Assembly (NCBI GenBank): GCA_033675265.1
Contig: JAUJYZ010001059.1
Span: 1-64,000, forward strand
DNA length: 64,000 nucleotides
Reading direction: 5' to 3'
DNA from: Actinostola sp. cb2023
Lineage: Eukaryota > Cnidaria > Anthozoa > Actiniaria > Actinostolidae
Part shown: positions 10,612 through 21,078 of the stretch, piece by piece
Layout: each line of letters starts with the position of its first letter
Numbering within the stretch: the stretch's first letter is position 1
Made by a program: the position numbers and the translations under genes
The notes under the pieces: generated by a model
What the model was told of the DNA's origin: nothing
Seen by the model: the letters and a program-made list of their open reading frames with translations, nothing else
Databases searched by the model: none

Positions 10612-12190
10612 AGCACACAATCTCCACCCGTGATAGAGGGGCTAAGAGAGTTTGAGGACTGTATGATATCTCTTATTCAAAACATCGAGTTTGAGAGCAA
10701 AACCAGTGTCTTTCAGGCCAAATTACATCAGGACCTGGAGACTGTGAAACATGACAACAAGCTAACAATTAAGGCCAATAAAACAACAAACTACTACAAG
10801 ATCGAACAAGAAAAGTACAGCGACCTCGTAAAGACAAACGTCAACAAAACCTACAAAAGGCGAGCGAGGCTGAAGTCCTAGATATTAACAGGGAAGCAAA
10901 GCACATCGCCGAAAAGTTTAAAATCGACGACCGTGTAGAAAAACTCGCGGAAAAAGAGGCCTTTATTACACTGAAGGATCACAAGCCTAATTTCGAGAAT
11001 AAACCTTACATGTAGGCTAATCACCCCAACCAAGTCTGAGCTAGGACACATCAGCAAAGTAATCCTTAGTAGGCTGGTGAAATGCGTCGCAGATTCGACC
11101 CAAGTAAACCTCTGGAAGAGCACACGGGAAGCACTCGAGTGGTACCGCGAGATCCCAAACAAGTGTGAAGGCAGTTTCATCAATTTTGATATTGTCGAAT
11201 TTTATCCATCTATCACTGAGAGGCTTCTAATCAAAGCAATAGACTTTGCAAAACAACACACCATCGTCACCGAGCATGAGAAAGATGTCATCATACATAC
11301 GAAACGCACCATTGTGTTCAGCAACAGAAGAGACCCATGGGAGAAAAAAGAGAGCAGTACCGGTTTTGACGTAACAATGGGCAGCTATGATGGGGCTGAA
11401 TCTTGCGAACTAGTGGTTTGCTACATGTTATCTCTCTTACAAACCAAGCATGGCGCAGCTATCGGCTTTTACAGGGACGATGGCTTGGTTTTTTTTTAAG
11501 GAACCACCGAGAGAAATGGAAAAGATAAAAAAATATATCTGTAAGATCTTCAAGGAAAACGAGCTGAGCATCACTATCGAAGCCAACAAGAAAGTAATCA
11601 ACTTTCTAGAAGTAACACTTGATTTGAACTCGGGACAATACAGGCCATATATGAAACCCAACAATACCTTGCAGTATGTAAACACCGATTCCAACCACCC
11701 ACCCACCGTCCTAAAAAACATCCCGGAGGGCATCAATAAGCGCCTATCGGAAATATCTTCGAATGAGACCGAATTCAATAAGGCCGCCCCCGTATACCAG
11801 AAAGCGTTGGATGAAAGCTACACTACGAACAAGACCAGCCTAGAGCAGCGAAGAGGAACCGGAAGCGAAACACCATATGGTACAATCCACCCTATGACCG
11901 AAATGTGAAGACCAATGTGGGGAAAGAGTTCCTGAGAATTATCGACAAGTGTTTCCCGCCATCCAATAAGCTACATAAGATCTTTAGCAGAAATACAGTC
12001 AAGATCTCATATAGCTGCATGCCTAATGTGGCGCGCATCATTGACGGTGACAACAAAAGGAAGCTGGGAAACGACAGGAACACCGACCCGGGAAAAAAAT
12101 GTGCAGCTGCCCCAAAAGCACAGTGTGCCCGCTTGGAGGCGAATGCCTAGCTAAGAACATTGTGTACCAATTGTGGTGGTCGCCTGGCTG
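10612..12190 (+). pseudogene. Penelope-like retroelement (reverse transcriptase), frame-broken
   Basis: Fragments of one reverse transcriptase read in order through all three frames. The order is an N-terminal stretch (10630-10881), a piece with FITLKDHKP and KSELGHISKVILSR (about 10866-11100), a piece with FINFDIVEFYPSI (11077-11499), and the catalytic YRDDG piece followed by NFLEVTLDLNSGQYRPY (11450-11908). The last part includes [12 protein letters not shown] (11905-12090). A frame shift near 12095 then gives [19 protein letters not shown], a cysteine linker of the kind that precedes the GIY-YIG endonuclease in Penelope-like elements. The endonuclease itself is missing; homology ends near 12160. 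At least four frame breaks and in-frame stops show it is dead. The family assignment rests on motif order and that linker. Confidence 0.8.
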
Positions 12191-12780
12191 CTACGCTGCC
12201 ATGCGCATGCAAGTTATACTGGACTCTCTTTCCTCCGCGACTCCTTCAGCTTGTCGGAGCGAATAGAAAGTGAGTCTGGGACTGGACTATATTTACCTCT
12301 GCCTTCGGCATCGGCAAATAATTATTCTGCTCGCCACGGACAAATCATGATATTTTGCTCACCTTGTCCAATAGCTTAATTGCTAAATATATATTTTCCA
12401 ACTGTTGAATGGATGAGATGTTTCCATGTTGTAGTAACATGATGGGATAAGTTACGCAAGGAATAGTTGAATTACAATATGCAGTTCACAACTAGTGGAT
12501 CGCATGGGTATTGTTTGTTAGTTCTACTGGAAACAGTTAAAACACTGGTATAAATCAAGTGAGTAGTTATTGTTCATTTGTTGTTTTCTTTGTATGTTTA
12601 TATCTGTTTTATAAATCATTATTATTATTACTATTTTTATGGTGTTCAATTCGGGCCAAAAATCAAAGTTTGTATTTCACCTTGTACTTTTTGTATTCTT
12701 GTCAACATTTTTAATTTGACTTACAAGTTTGTGTATTTGAAATCTTATGGTAGTTTCCAAATTTGACATTTAGAATAAAT
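12191..12780. other. Intergenic, one MITE remnant, no gene seen
   Basis: About 12320-12385 (CATGATATTTTGCTCACC and TTGTCCAATAGCTTAATTG) resembles one arm of the palindrome at 31345-31475. The rest is AT-rich with no supported frame. Confidence 0.45.
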
Positions 12781-12874
12781 TGAGGTGACACGCAGCTGCT
12801 CAGAAGAGCTGTTGTGATTGGATAATACAAACAATTAGAATTCATTATCTACTAATATCTACTCGTTCTTATTG

Positions 12875-12880
12875 TTTATT
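12875..12880 (-). terminator. Candidate polyadenylation signal of TMEM243
   Basis: TTTATT on the plus strand reads AATAAA on the minus strand, about 225 bp beyond the TMEM243 stop codon. It is the nearest canonical hexamer I found downstream. Confidence 0.45.
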
Positions 12881-13101
12881 TTCTCTTGTCGACCTAGGAA
12901 GGTCGACTTAGTTCCCAGGGGTATTTCTCTGGGAGCGACTAACAAGTGACATAATATACCCCTGGGTTCCTGAGGATGTAGTAATATGTGCAAGCAATTC
13001 ATGAATGATCGCTGGTGTAGCTTTGTTTGTGCCAATGTGTAACGTTATAAAATTATGGTCATTATCTCATATAAAATATTAATATCTACATTCTTGAGAT
13101 G

Positions 13102-16100
13102 CTACTTTTTTGGATAGTAAAATGTATTAGCAGCAATGCACAGCATAATTAATGTAAAGCAATTATAGTATATCAGTTTACGAAACTTGGGATCAAGATC
13201 ACCTCTTCTGTACCAGAATATCTACAACAAAGAAAGTATTGTTAATATAAACAAATCATATGCCTGTAATGATATATGCTACCCACCACAGGTATCCCAT
13301 TATCTGATATATGCTACCCACCACAGGTATCCCATTATCTGATATATGCTACCCACCACAGGTATCCCATTATCTGATATATGCTACCCATCTTATCTGA
13401 TATATGCTACCCACCACAGGTATCCCATTATCTGATATATGCTACCCACCACAGGTATCCCATTATCTGATATATGCTACCCACCACAGGTATCCCATTA
13501 TCTGATATATGCTGCCCACCACAGGTATCCCATTATCTGATATATGCTACCCACCACAGGTATCCCATTATCTGATATATGCTACCCACAAACAGGTATC
13601 CCATTATCTGATATATGCTACCCACCACAGGTATCCCATTATCTGATATATGCTACCCACCACAGGTATCCCATTATCTGATATATGCTACCCACCACAG
13701 GTATCCCATTATCTGATATATGCTACCCACCACAGGTATCCCATTATCTGATATATGCTGCCCACCACAGGTATCCCATTATCTGATATATGCTACCCAC
13801 CACAGGTATCCCATTATCTGATATATGCTACCCACAACAGGTATCCCATTATCTGATATATGCTACCCACCACAGGTATCCCATTATCTGATATATGCTA
13901 CCCACCACAGGTATCCCATTATCTGATATATGCTACCCACCACAGGTATCCCATTATCTGATATATGCTGCCCACCACAGGTATCCCATTATCTGATATA
14001 TGCTACCCACAACAGGTATCCCATTATCTGATATATGCTACCCACCACAGGTATCCCATTATCTGATATATGCTGCCCACCACAGGTATCCCCATTATCT
14101 GATATATGCTACCCACCACAGGTATCCCATTATCTGATATATGCTGCCCACCACAGGTATCCCATTATCTGATATATGCTGCCCACCATAGGTATCCCAT
14201 TATCTGATATATGCTACCCACCACAGGTATCCCATTATCTGATATATGCTACCCACCACAGGTATCCCATTATCTGATATATGCTACCCACCACAGGTAT
14301 CCCATTATCTGATATATGCTGCCCACCACAGGTATCCCATTATCTGATATATGCTACCCACCACAGGTATCCCATTATCTGATATATGCTACCCACAACA
14401 GGTATCCCATTATCTGATATATGCTACCCACCACAGGTATCCCATTATCTGATATATGCTACCCACCACAGGTATCCCATTATCTGATATATGCTACCCA
14501 CCACAGGTATCCCATTATCTGATATATGCTACCCACCACAGGTATCCCATTATCTGATATATGCTGCCCACCACAGGTATCCCATTATCTGATATATGCT
14601 ACCCACCACAGGTATCCCATTATCTGATATATGCTACCCACAACAGGTATCCCATTATCTGATATATGCTACCCACCACAGGTATCCCATTATCTGATAT
14701 ATGCTACCCACCACAGGTATCCCATTATCTGATATATGCTACCCACCACAGGTATCCCATTATCTGATATATGCTGCCCACCACAGGTATCCCATTATCT
14801 GATATATGCTACCCACAACAGGTATCCCATTATCTGATATATGCTGCCCACCACAGGTATCCCATTATCTGATATATGCTACCCACCACAGGTATCCCAT
14901 TATCTGATATATGCTGCCCACCACAGGTATCCCATTATCTGATATATGCTGCCCACCATAGGTATCCCATTATCTGATATATGCTGCCCACTACAGGTAT
15001 CCCATTATCTGATATATGCTGCCCACCACAGGTATCCCATTATCTGATATATGCTACCCACCACAGGTATCCCATTATCTGATATATGCTGAAGCTGGGC
15101 TATCATTCGTGTTTTAGGAGATAAAGGCTACCCACAACAGGTATCCCATTATCTGATATATGCTACCCACCACAGGTATCCCATTATCTGATATATGATG
15201 CCCACCACAGGTATCCCATTATCTGATAGATGCTGCCCACCATAGGTATCCCATTATCTGATATATGCTGCCCACCACAGGTATCCCATTATCTGATATA
15301 TGCTGCCCACCACAGCCAGTATGAAGGTATTGATCATTTTATAGTCGATTAATTTTTATAATTTTTTTATATTTTTAGAAATTTATCAATATTATGTATA
15401 TGTATATATTAGTATTTAGGTTTAGATTAGGATAGATATTAGGATAGATATTTATATATATATTTTTTAAGATTATATTTATATTTTTAGATTAGAAGGG
15501 CCATAAGTTTTTCAGCTCAAGCTGTAATATGTTTTTTCCCTTGTAAAATAAAATAAAATAAAGTTTATTATTATCCCATTATCTGATATATGCTACCCAC
15601 CACAGGTATCCCACATTCTGATATATGCTGTACATAGTGGTCACAGGCATTGAGGGTGCCCAGAGTAGTGGTCACAGGCATTGATGGTGCCCAGAGTAGT
15701 GGTCACAGCAAGGGAGGGTGCTCAGAGTAGTGGCCACAGGAAGGGAGGGTGCCCAGAGTAGTGATCACAGGAATTGAGGTTCCCCAAAAGTAGTGGTCAC
15801 AGGAAAGGAGGGTCCCGAGAGTAGTGGTCACAGGAAGGGAGGGTGCCCAAAGTAGTGGTCACAGGAAGGGAGGGTGCCCAAAATAGTGGTCACAGGAAGG
15901 GAGGGTGCCCAGAGCAGTGGTCACAGGAAGAGAGGGTGCCCAAAGTAGTGGTCACAGGAAGGGAGGGTGCCCAGAGCAGTGGTCACAGGAAGGGAGGGTG
16001 CCAGGAGTAGTGGTCACAGGCATTGATGGTGCCCAGAGTAGTGGTCACAGGAAGTCCCGAGAGTAGTGGTCACAGGAAGGGAGGGTGCCCAGAGTAGTGA

Positions 16101-17146
16101 TCACAGGAATTGAGGTTCCCCAAAAGTAGTGGTCACAGGAAGGGAGAGTCCCGAGAGTAGTGGTCACAGGAAGGGAGGGTGCCAAGAGCAGTGGTCACAG
16201 GAAGGGAGGGTGCCCAGAGTAGTGGTCACAGGAAGGGAGGGTGCCCAGAGCAGTGGTCACAGGAAGGGAGGGTGCCCAGAGTAGTGGTCACAGGCATTGA
16301 TGGTGCCCAGAGCAGTGGTCACAGGAAGGGAGGGTGCCCAGAGTAGTGGTCACAGGCATTGATGGTGCCCAGAGCAGTGGTCACAGGAAGGGAGGGTGCC
16401 CAAAGTAGTGGTCACAGGAAGGGAGGGTCCCCAAAAGTAGTGGTCACAGGAAGGGAGGGTCCCGAGAGTAGTTGTCACAGGAAGGGAGGGTGCCCAAAGT
16501 AGTGGTCACAGGGAGGGAGGGTGCCCAGAGTAGTGGTCACAGGCATTGATGGTGCCCAGAGCAGTGGTCACAGGAAGGGAGGGTGCCCAGAGTAGTGGTC
16601 ACAGGCATTGATGGTGCCCAGAGCAGTGGTCACAGGAAGGGAGGGTGCCCAGAGTAGTGGTCACAGGCATTGATGGTGCCCAGAGCAGTGGTCACAGGAA
16701 GGGAGGGTGCCCAGAGTAGTGGTCACAGGCATTGATGGTGCCCAGAGCAGTGGTCACAGGAAGGGAGGGTGCCCAAAGTAGTGGTCACAGGAAGGGATGG
16801 TCCCCAAAAGTAGTGGTCACAGGAAGGGAGGGTCCCGAGAGTAGTTGTCACAGGAAGGGAGGGTGCCCAAATTAGTGGTCACAGGGAGGGAGGGTGCCCA
16901 GAATAGTGGTCACAGGAAAAGAGTGTGCCCAGAGTAATGGCTGTACATTAACAGTGGTAACAATATCATTATTGGTGTTGATACTTACCAGTACTAGTTC
17001 TCCAATACATGCTACAATAATGGCAATTGCTAATAGAACATTCTTAAATGGTGGTTGCCATGGTATCAATGAGCTGATAAATGTAAACTGCCAAGAGAAG
17101 GAAGAAATTCAATCAGACTGTAACATCAATCAAGATGATACATGTA

Positions 17147-17193
<47 letters not shown>

Positions 17194-18703
17194 AATAACA
17201 TTGTTGTTCTTTATATATAGCGCATTTCACAATACTCCAGTTTCGCGCTGTTTAGAGATGACCGCTGTCCTTGACAAAAGATGCATTTGTACAGGGTTAG
17301 CCTCGATTCAGAGAACAGTCCGTGCAATTCAAATATGTTTCTATTGTTTCATGTCAACATTTTGTCATGTTATTGTTGATATTTGTGAATAATTTACACT
17401 GACTCGAGGCTAACCCTGTACACATGCGTCTGATGTCAATAAGTACAGCAGTTTTACAATGCGGGATCTGTGAACGCGAAAAGGGACTATTGTCTCAATG
17501 CACTTTACAACTGATGGCGGACTTTTTCAGGCTGCATATCAAAGGTGCCTACAGGGGTGTTGAATGGTCCCCGCAAAAAGTTAGTTTCGCAAAATTTTGG
17601 TCAAAGTTCGAGGGTCTCAAAGTCTCGTTTTTTAACAAAAAGCCATCTCAGAGTCTCGAATTTTGAAAACAAAGGAAATCGGTAAAAAAGCTTCTCGGGC
17701 TCGCAAAAAATACCCCTATACCCCTGCCTATGGCAGCCGAGCAGCTTTATATACACTCATGAGGAGCTTACATTGTAGTAATTTATGTTAGTATGTTTAA
17801 TATGCCTCCAATTTGAAGTAGGCTGTTGATAATAACATGATGATACTTGATAATTAATGAGATGATAATTAAATCCATACCAAGATAATAAGAACGGAAG
17901 TGGAGACATGGTTCAACTGGTCACATGTAAATTACTTACCATAACTAGAATGGATGTAAATCCACTTATGAAGTAGTCCAGGTACTTATCCTGTATCAGT
18001 TATTAACACAGTGAACTCAATGAGTTGACGTACGACATGCAATTGACATTTGCCAGTATTCAAATATTACATAGGTGATAGGGTAGGATAGGGTAGTAAG
18101 CTTTATATGTACATGTACATACACCTAATTGCAGAAAGGTTGTCCACCTCGGAAAAGCACATTTACACATAAATTTACACATTTGCACATTTACACATTT
18201 GCACTTTTACAAGCGCTGAAATACAACTATCCACCTGACTGATCTTCTGTATAAGGCCGCAGCATTCTTATGGCAGTATACTTCTACTGAATCTATTGAC
18301 TCTGGGTTCCACTTGCGCAAAACAAATATACACGTGATGTTGCGAATGTGCAAATGTGTAAATGTGCAAATGTGTAAATGTGCTTTTCCGGGACAACCTT
18401 TCTGCAATTAGGTGTATAATTGTGCTAACATACAACGGTAATCAAAAGACAACCGTGCACTTGAGAGTAGCTACAAGACCATATTAATCATGATTCATGA
18501 ATACAGTCTCGTCATGCAAACGATACAATCACAACAATAATATTTATAAAGCACGTACGTCTCAGGTCTCACTCTCAGTTTATTATAATTATTATTATCT
18601 GTATTTTATAACATATAAATATATATAATTAGATAATGTTTGTGTATCTTACCCTCGGTCTAGCAACTCCAAATAACGGTACAGTATCTGTTCCATCGTA
18701 CAT
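13102..18703 (-). CDS. TMEM243: Transmembrane protein 243 orthologue, 4 coding exons
   Basis: The coding exons on the minus strand are 18703-18653 (starts MYDGTDTVPLFGVARPR), 17990-17940, 17087-16989 and 13221-13102. All junctions are phase 0 with GTAAG-type donors and pyrimidine-rich acceptors. The total is 106 residues; the human protein has about 118. The C-terminal exon carries the family signature WYRRGDLDPKFRKLIYY. Three hydrophobic segments are visible: YFISGFTSILVM into the next exon, NVLLAIAIIVACIGELVL, and NCFTLIMLCIAANTF. TMEM243 is a small multipass membrane protein of poorly known function. The first exon begins 337 bp from the start of SUCLG2 on the other strand, so the two genes share a promoter region. 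Intron 3 (3.77 kb) is filled with two minisatellites. No exon exceeds 120 bp, so simple ORF scans miss the gene. Assignment is by recalled family sequence, mainly the last exon. Confidence 0.9.
13270..15315. repeat. 35-bp minisatellite, about 58 units
   Basis: Tandem units of GCTACCCACCACAGGTATCC plus CATTATCTGATATAT have a strict 35-bp period. Units differ at a few diagnostic sites (GCTACCC or GCTGCCC; CACCACAGG, CACAACAGG or CACCATAGG). A shortened unit lies at about 13383-13400, and an unrelated 38-bp insertion interrupts at about 15091-15128. The array lies in intron 3 of TMEM243. Confidence 0.95.
15316..15574. mobile_element. AT-rich insertion in the satellite, likely retroelement 3' end
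   Basis: The 35-bp array stops, then 260 bp of AT-rich sequence ends in repeated AATAAA and a TTATTATT tail, and one more satellite unit resumes (15574-15620). The final part (GGGCCATAAGTTTTTCAGC, CCCTTGTAAAATAAA) looks like the 3' end of a non-LTR retrotransposon. A comparable tail lies at about 26500-26640. Confidence 0.5.
15628..16941. repeat. 31-bp minisatellite, about 42 units
   Basis: Units of AGTGGTCACAGGAAGGGAGG plus GTGCCCAGAGT have a 31-bp period, with a second unit type carrying GGCATTGATGG in place of GGAAGGGAGGG. The two types alternate in blocks. The plus strand is rich in GGAAGGGAGGG runs. It lies in intron 3 of TMEM243, next to the 35-bp array. Confidence 0.95.
17143..17194. 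repeat. (GAT)n microsatellite
   Basis: About 16 GAT units, followed within 25 bp by TTTATATATAGCGC. It is in intron 2 of TMEM243. The poly-D and poly-M reading frames here are artefacts. Confidence 0.9.
17234..17488. mobile_element. MITE with CAGTTTCGCG termini, copy 2
   Basis: Same ends as 7028-7212, but about 70 bp longer through an insertion in the loop (around 17325-17385). Lies in intron 2 of TMEM243. Confidence 0.75.
18117..18414. mobile_element. MITE with ACACCTAATTGCAGAAAGG termini
   Basis: Ends ACACCTAATTGCAGAAAGG and CCTTTCTGCAATTAGGTGT are perfect inverses, flanked by TA. Inside each end are short runs of ACATTT/CACATT repeats. Lies in intron 1 of TMEM243. Confidence 0.8.
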
Positions 18704-19040
18704 GATCAACTAACAGGCTTTTACAATTGAATTGTTACAAATTGTACAGTTTATCGCAACAAGTACATGAAGCAAGTGGAGCACATTTTGACGTCTTGTG
18801 ACAAAATCCTTGTGTAGATCCCTCTATAAACAGTATGATGTAGAGAAACAATAATTTCAGAACACTACAGTGCAGTAGTCTTTGTATTAACAGCTTTGGA
18901 TAGGAATGAATAGTGAATATTTCCAAATGTTTTCCAAACTTACAACATTTAGTCACGAGGAATCGTGCCCGCAATATTGATGGTCAGAGGACTACTATTA
19001 CTCACCCATGCGCAGTGCTCTCTTCTCCCTGGAATCCAAG
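18704..19040. promoter_or_regulatory. Shared head-to-head promoter of TMEM243 and SUCLG2
   Basis: The 337 bp between the two start codons must hold both 5' leaders and promoters. CATGCGCAG at 19007-19015 resembles an NRF-1 half-site. The SUCLG2 start sits in CCAAGATGGCGGC (19036-19048), a match to the YY1 motif often found at the starts of nuclear genes for mitochondrial proteins. No TATA box is obvious on the SUCLG2 side. The sites are motif matches only. Confidence 0.6.
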
Positions 19041-21043
19041 ATGGCGGCCTGTAAGCGTGTTGCTGGTCTTCATTCTCTTTATCGTAGTTGCACAGGGGTT
19101 GTGAGGTCTTCTGTCTTCGGATCGAAGCAGGTACGTAGAGATACGAGTGAGGCGTGAGTTGATGGACGTCGTTAATTGTGATTGTGATTTCGTTGTGTTG
19201 TCAGTGTTGAACGTGGCAGTCAATAGACAATAAGCTTAAGTCATAGAAACTCACACTTACAGTAACTTATAACTTAATTAAGTAACTTAACTTGTATAAA
19301 CTGAGAATATCTCAATCGTTTGTTAATTGCACTGGTAAATACTCCAAGAATTAAGTGATCCACAAAAGTAATAATAACAATCATAATTTGCCAGATCTAA
19401 AAATGCCACTAATGGATGATCTGACTTTTGATACTCTTAATTGGGTCACTAATGTAACTATTGTCAATCAATGTTAGGTGTCACCGGTCAGTGTTGTTCC
19501 AGTGCGATGGCTCAATCTTCATGAATACCAAAGCAAGAAGATCATGCAAGACAATGGACTTAATGTACAAAGATTTGTTGTTTGTGAAAATGCTGAAGAA
19601 TCGGTGAAGCTTTCTAAAGAACTAAGTAAGACCTTGATTCCTGTCTGTACATTGTATGACGTGTTGGTTTTTCTGGTGTCAACCCAAAAAACTAGGGAGC
19701 AATTTATTGCAGAAGAGTACCCCCCTGCTCAAATATGTTGCATGTACAATGTAGTTGGAGACGCCAACATGTCAACGCGTTAGTCCATACAATGTAAATT
19801 TGCTAATAAATCTATCTCCCTATCGAGAGAAGTGTGGGTATGAGCAAGTTTCTCTGTTCACAGTTAGTAGAACGAATTAAGCAACACTGTACATGTCAAC
19901 TTGTCAACACGCTTGACGAAGCAACTTTTAGATGTCAACACACCAACAATGGGGTTTACGGTATCTTAAAAATAAGATGTTAATCAGTTCTTATAATTTT
20001 AATAACCATATGTGGACTAAAGCGTTGACACATTGGAGTCTCCACCTAATGGTACTTGAGCAATGTAGCCAAAACTAGAGGCAATATACAACATGCATTG
20101 TCACTCAGAAGACACTCGGAGTCATTTCCCTGTAGTCACTATGGCGCGACAACAACAGCATATTTCTGAGATTTTGTTTCTGTGACCTGCAGATGCTGCT
20201 GAATATGTAGTAAAGGCCCAGATTCTTGCAGGAGGTCGTGGTAAAGGAACTTTTAATAGTGGTCTACAAGGAGGAGTACATTTAACAAAAGAGTAAGAAA
20301 AACCTGTACACATATTTAACTGTGCTTGTAAAGTACAACAATACGCTCAATGAGCGTTCACTCGGGCATTGTGAAAAGGAAAATGTCAGTTGTTCGAGGA
20401 AGTACTTGAAAATGAATGCCAGTTGGTTGAAGAACAAGGACAATGTCAGCTGCGCGAGGAGAGACCTGACAATGACTGACAGTTGCGTGACGAGGGAGAC
20501 TATGTATATACATGTATGTGTCGAGTTCATTTGATTTGCCTTTGAGTTCATTTGATTACCTTTTGACTTTGAGTTCAATTGATTTGATTTTGATGAGTTT
20601 GTGTAAAATCGAGTTCGGGTTCGAGTTACGGTTCGAACGTCGAATAAAACAAGGACATCTTCTTCAATACAATATAATTTCTCTGACGTCATGACAATCA
20701 GTGACAGTTGAGTGACGAGGGAGACTATTAGTCCGGTGAGTACGAACATGATACGTCTTGAGGTTGCATAGGTCAGAGATGGTTCCGATAACGGCCTCGC
20801 GTTTGTTTAAAAAAATATATATTTTAAGCGAGCTTCTAGTCCTTTTACCACTTCTAGTCATTGAACGATGAACTAGAATCCTGACCTTTTAATAGCTTGA
20901 AGATCTACAGCTGCTTTCAAAACTAAGATTCATAATCTACTTGAGTCCTGTGTCTCCTTTATCTTTTCAAATCTGCGGAGTAATCTTGAAACTCCGGATA
21001 CGATTAAATACGTCGCATACTCGTCATTTTGAAGCCGAACAAA

Positions 21044-21078
<35 letters not shown>

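Noticed and set aside
13270..15315. Regular direct repeats suggesting a CRISPR array
   Set aside because: Units are contiguous with a 35-bp period and no spacers, and they lie in an intron of an animal gene; this is a minisatellite.
16894..17220. 108-codon plus-strand frame ending in poly-Asp
   Set aside because: It runs over a minisatellite, the antisense of TMEM243 exon 3, and a GAT microsatellite.
19478..19783. 101-aa single-exon protein at SUCLG2 exon 2
   Set aside because: After 19625 the frame runs into the intron; the donor GTAAG and the next exon in phase show it is SUCLG2.
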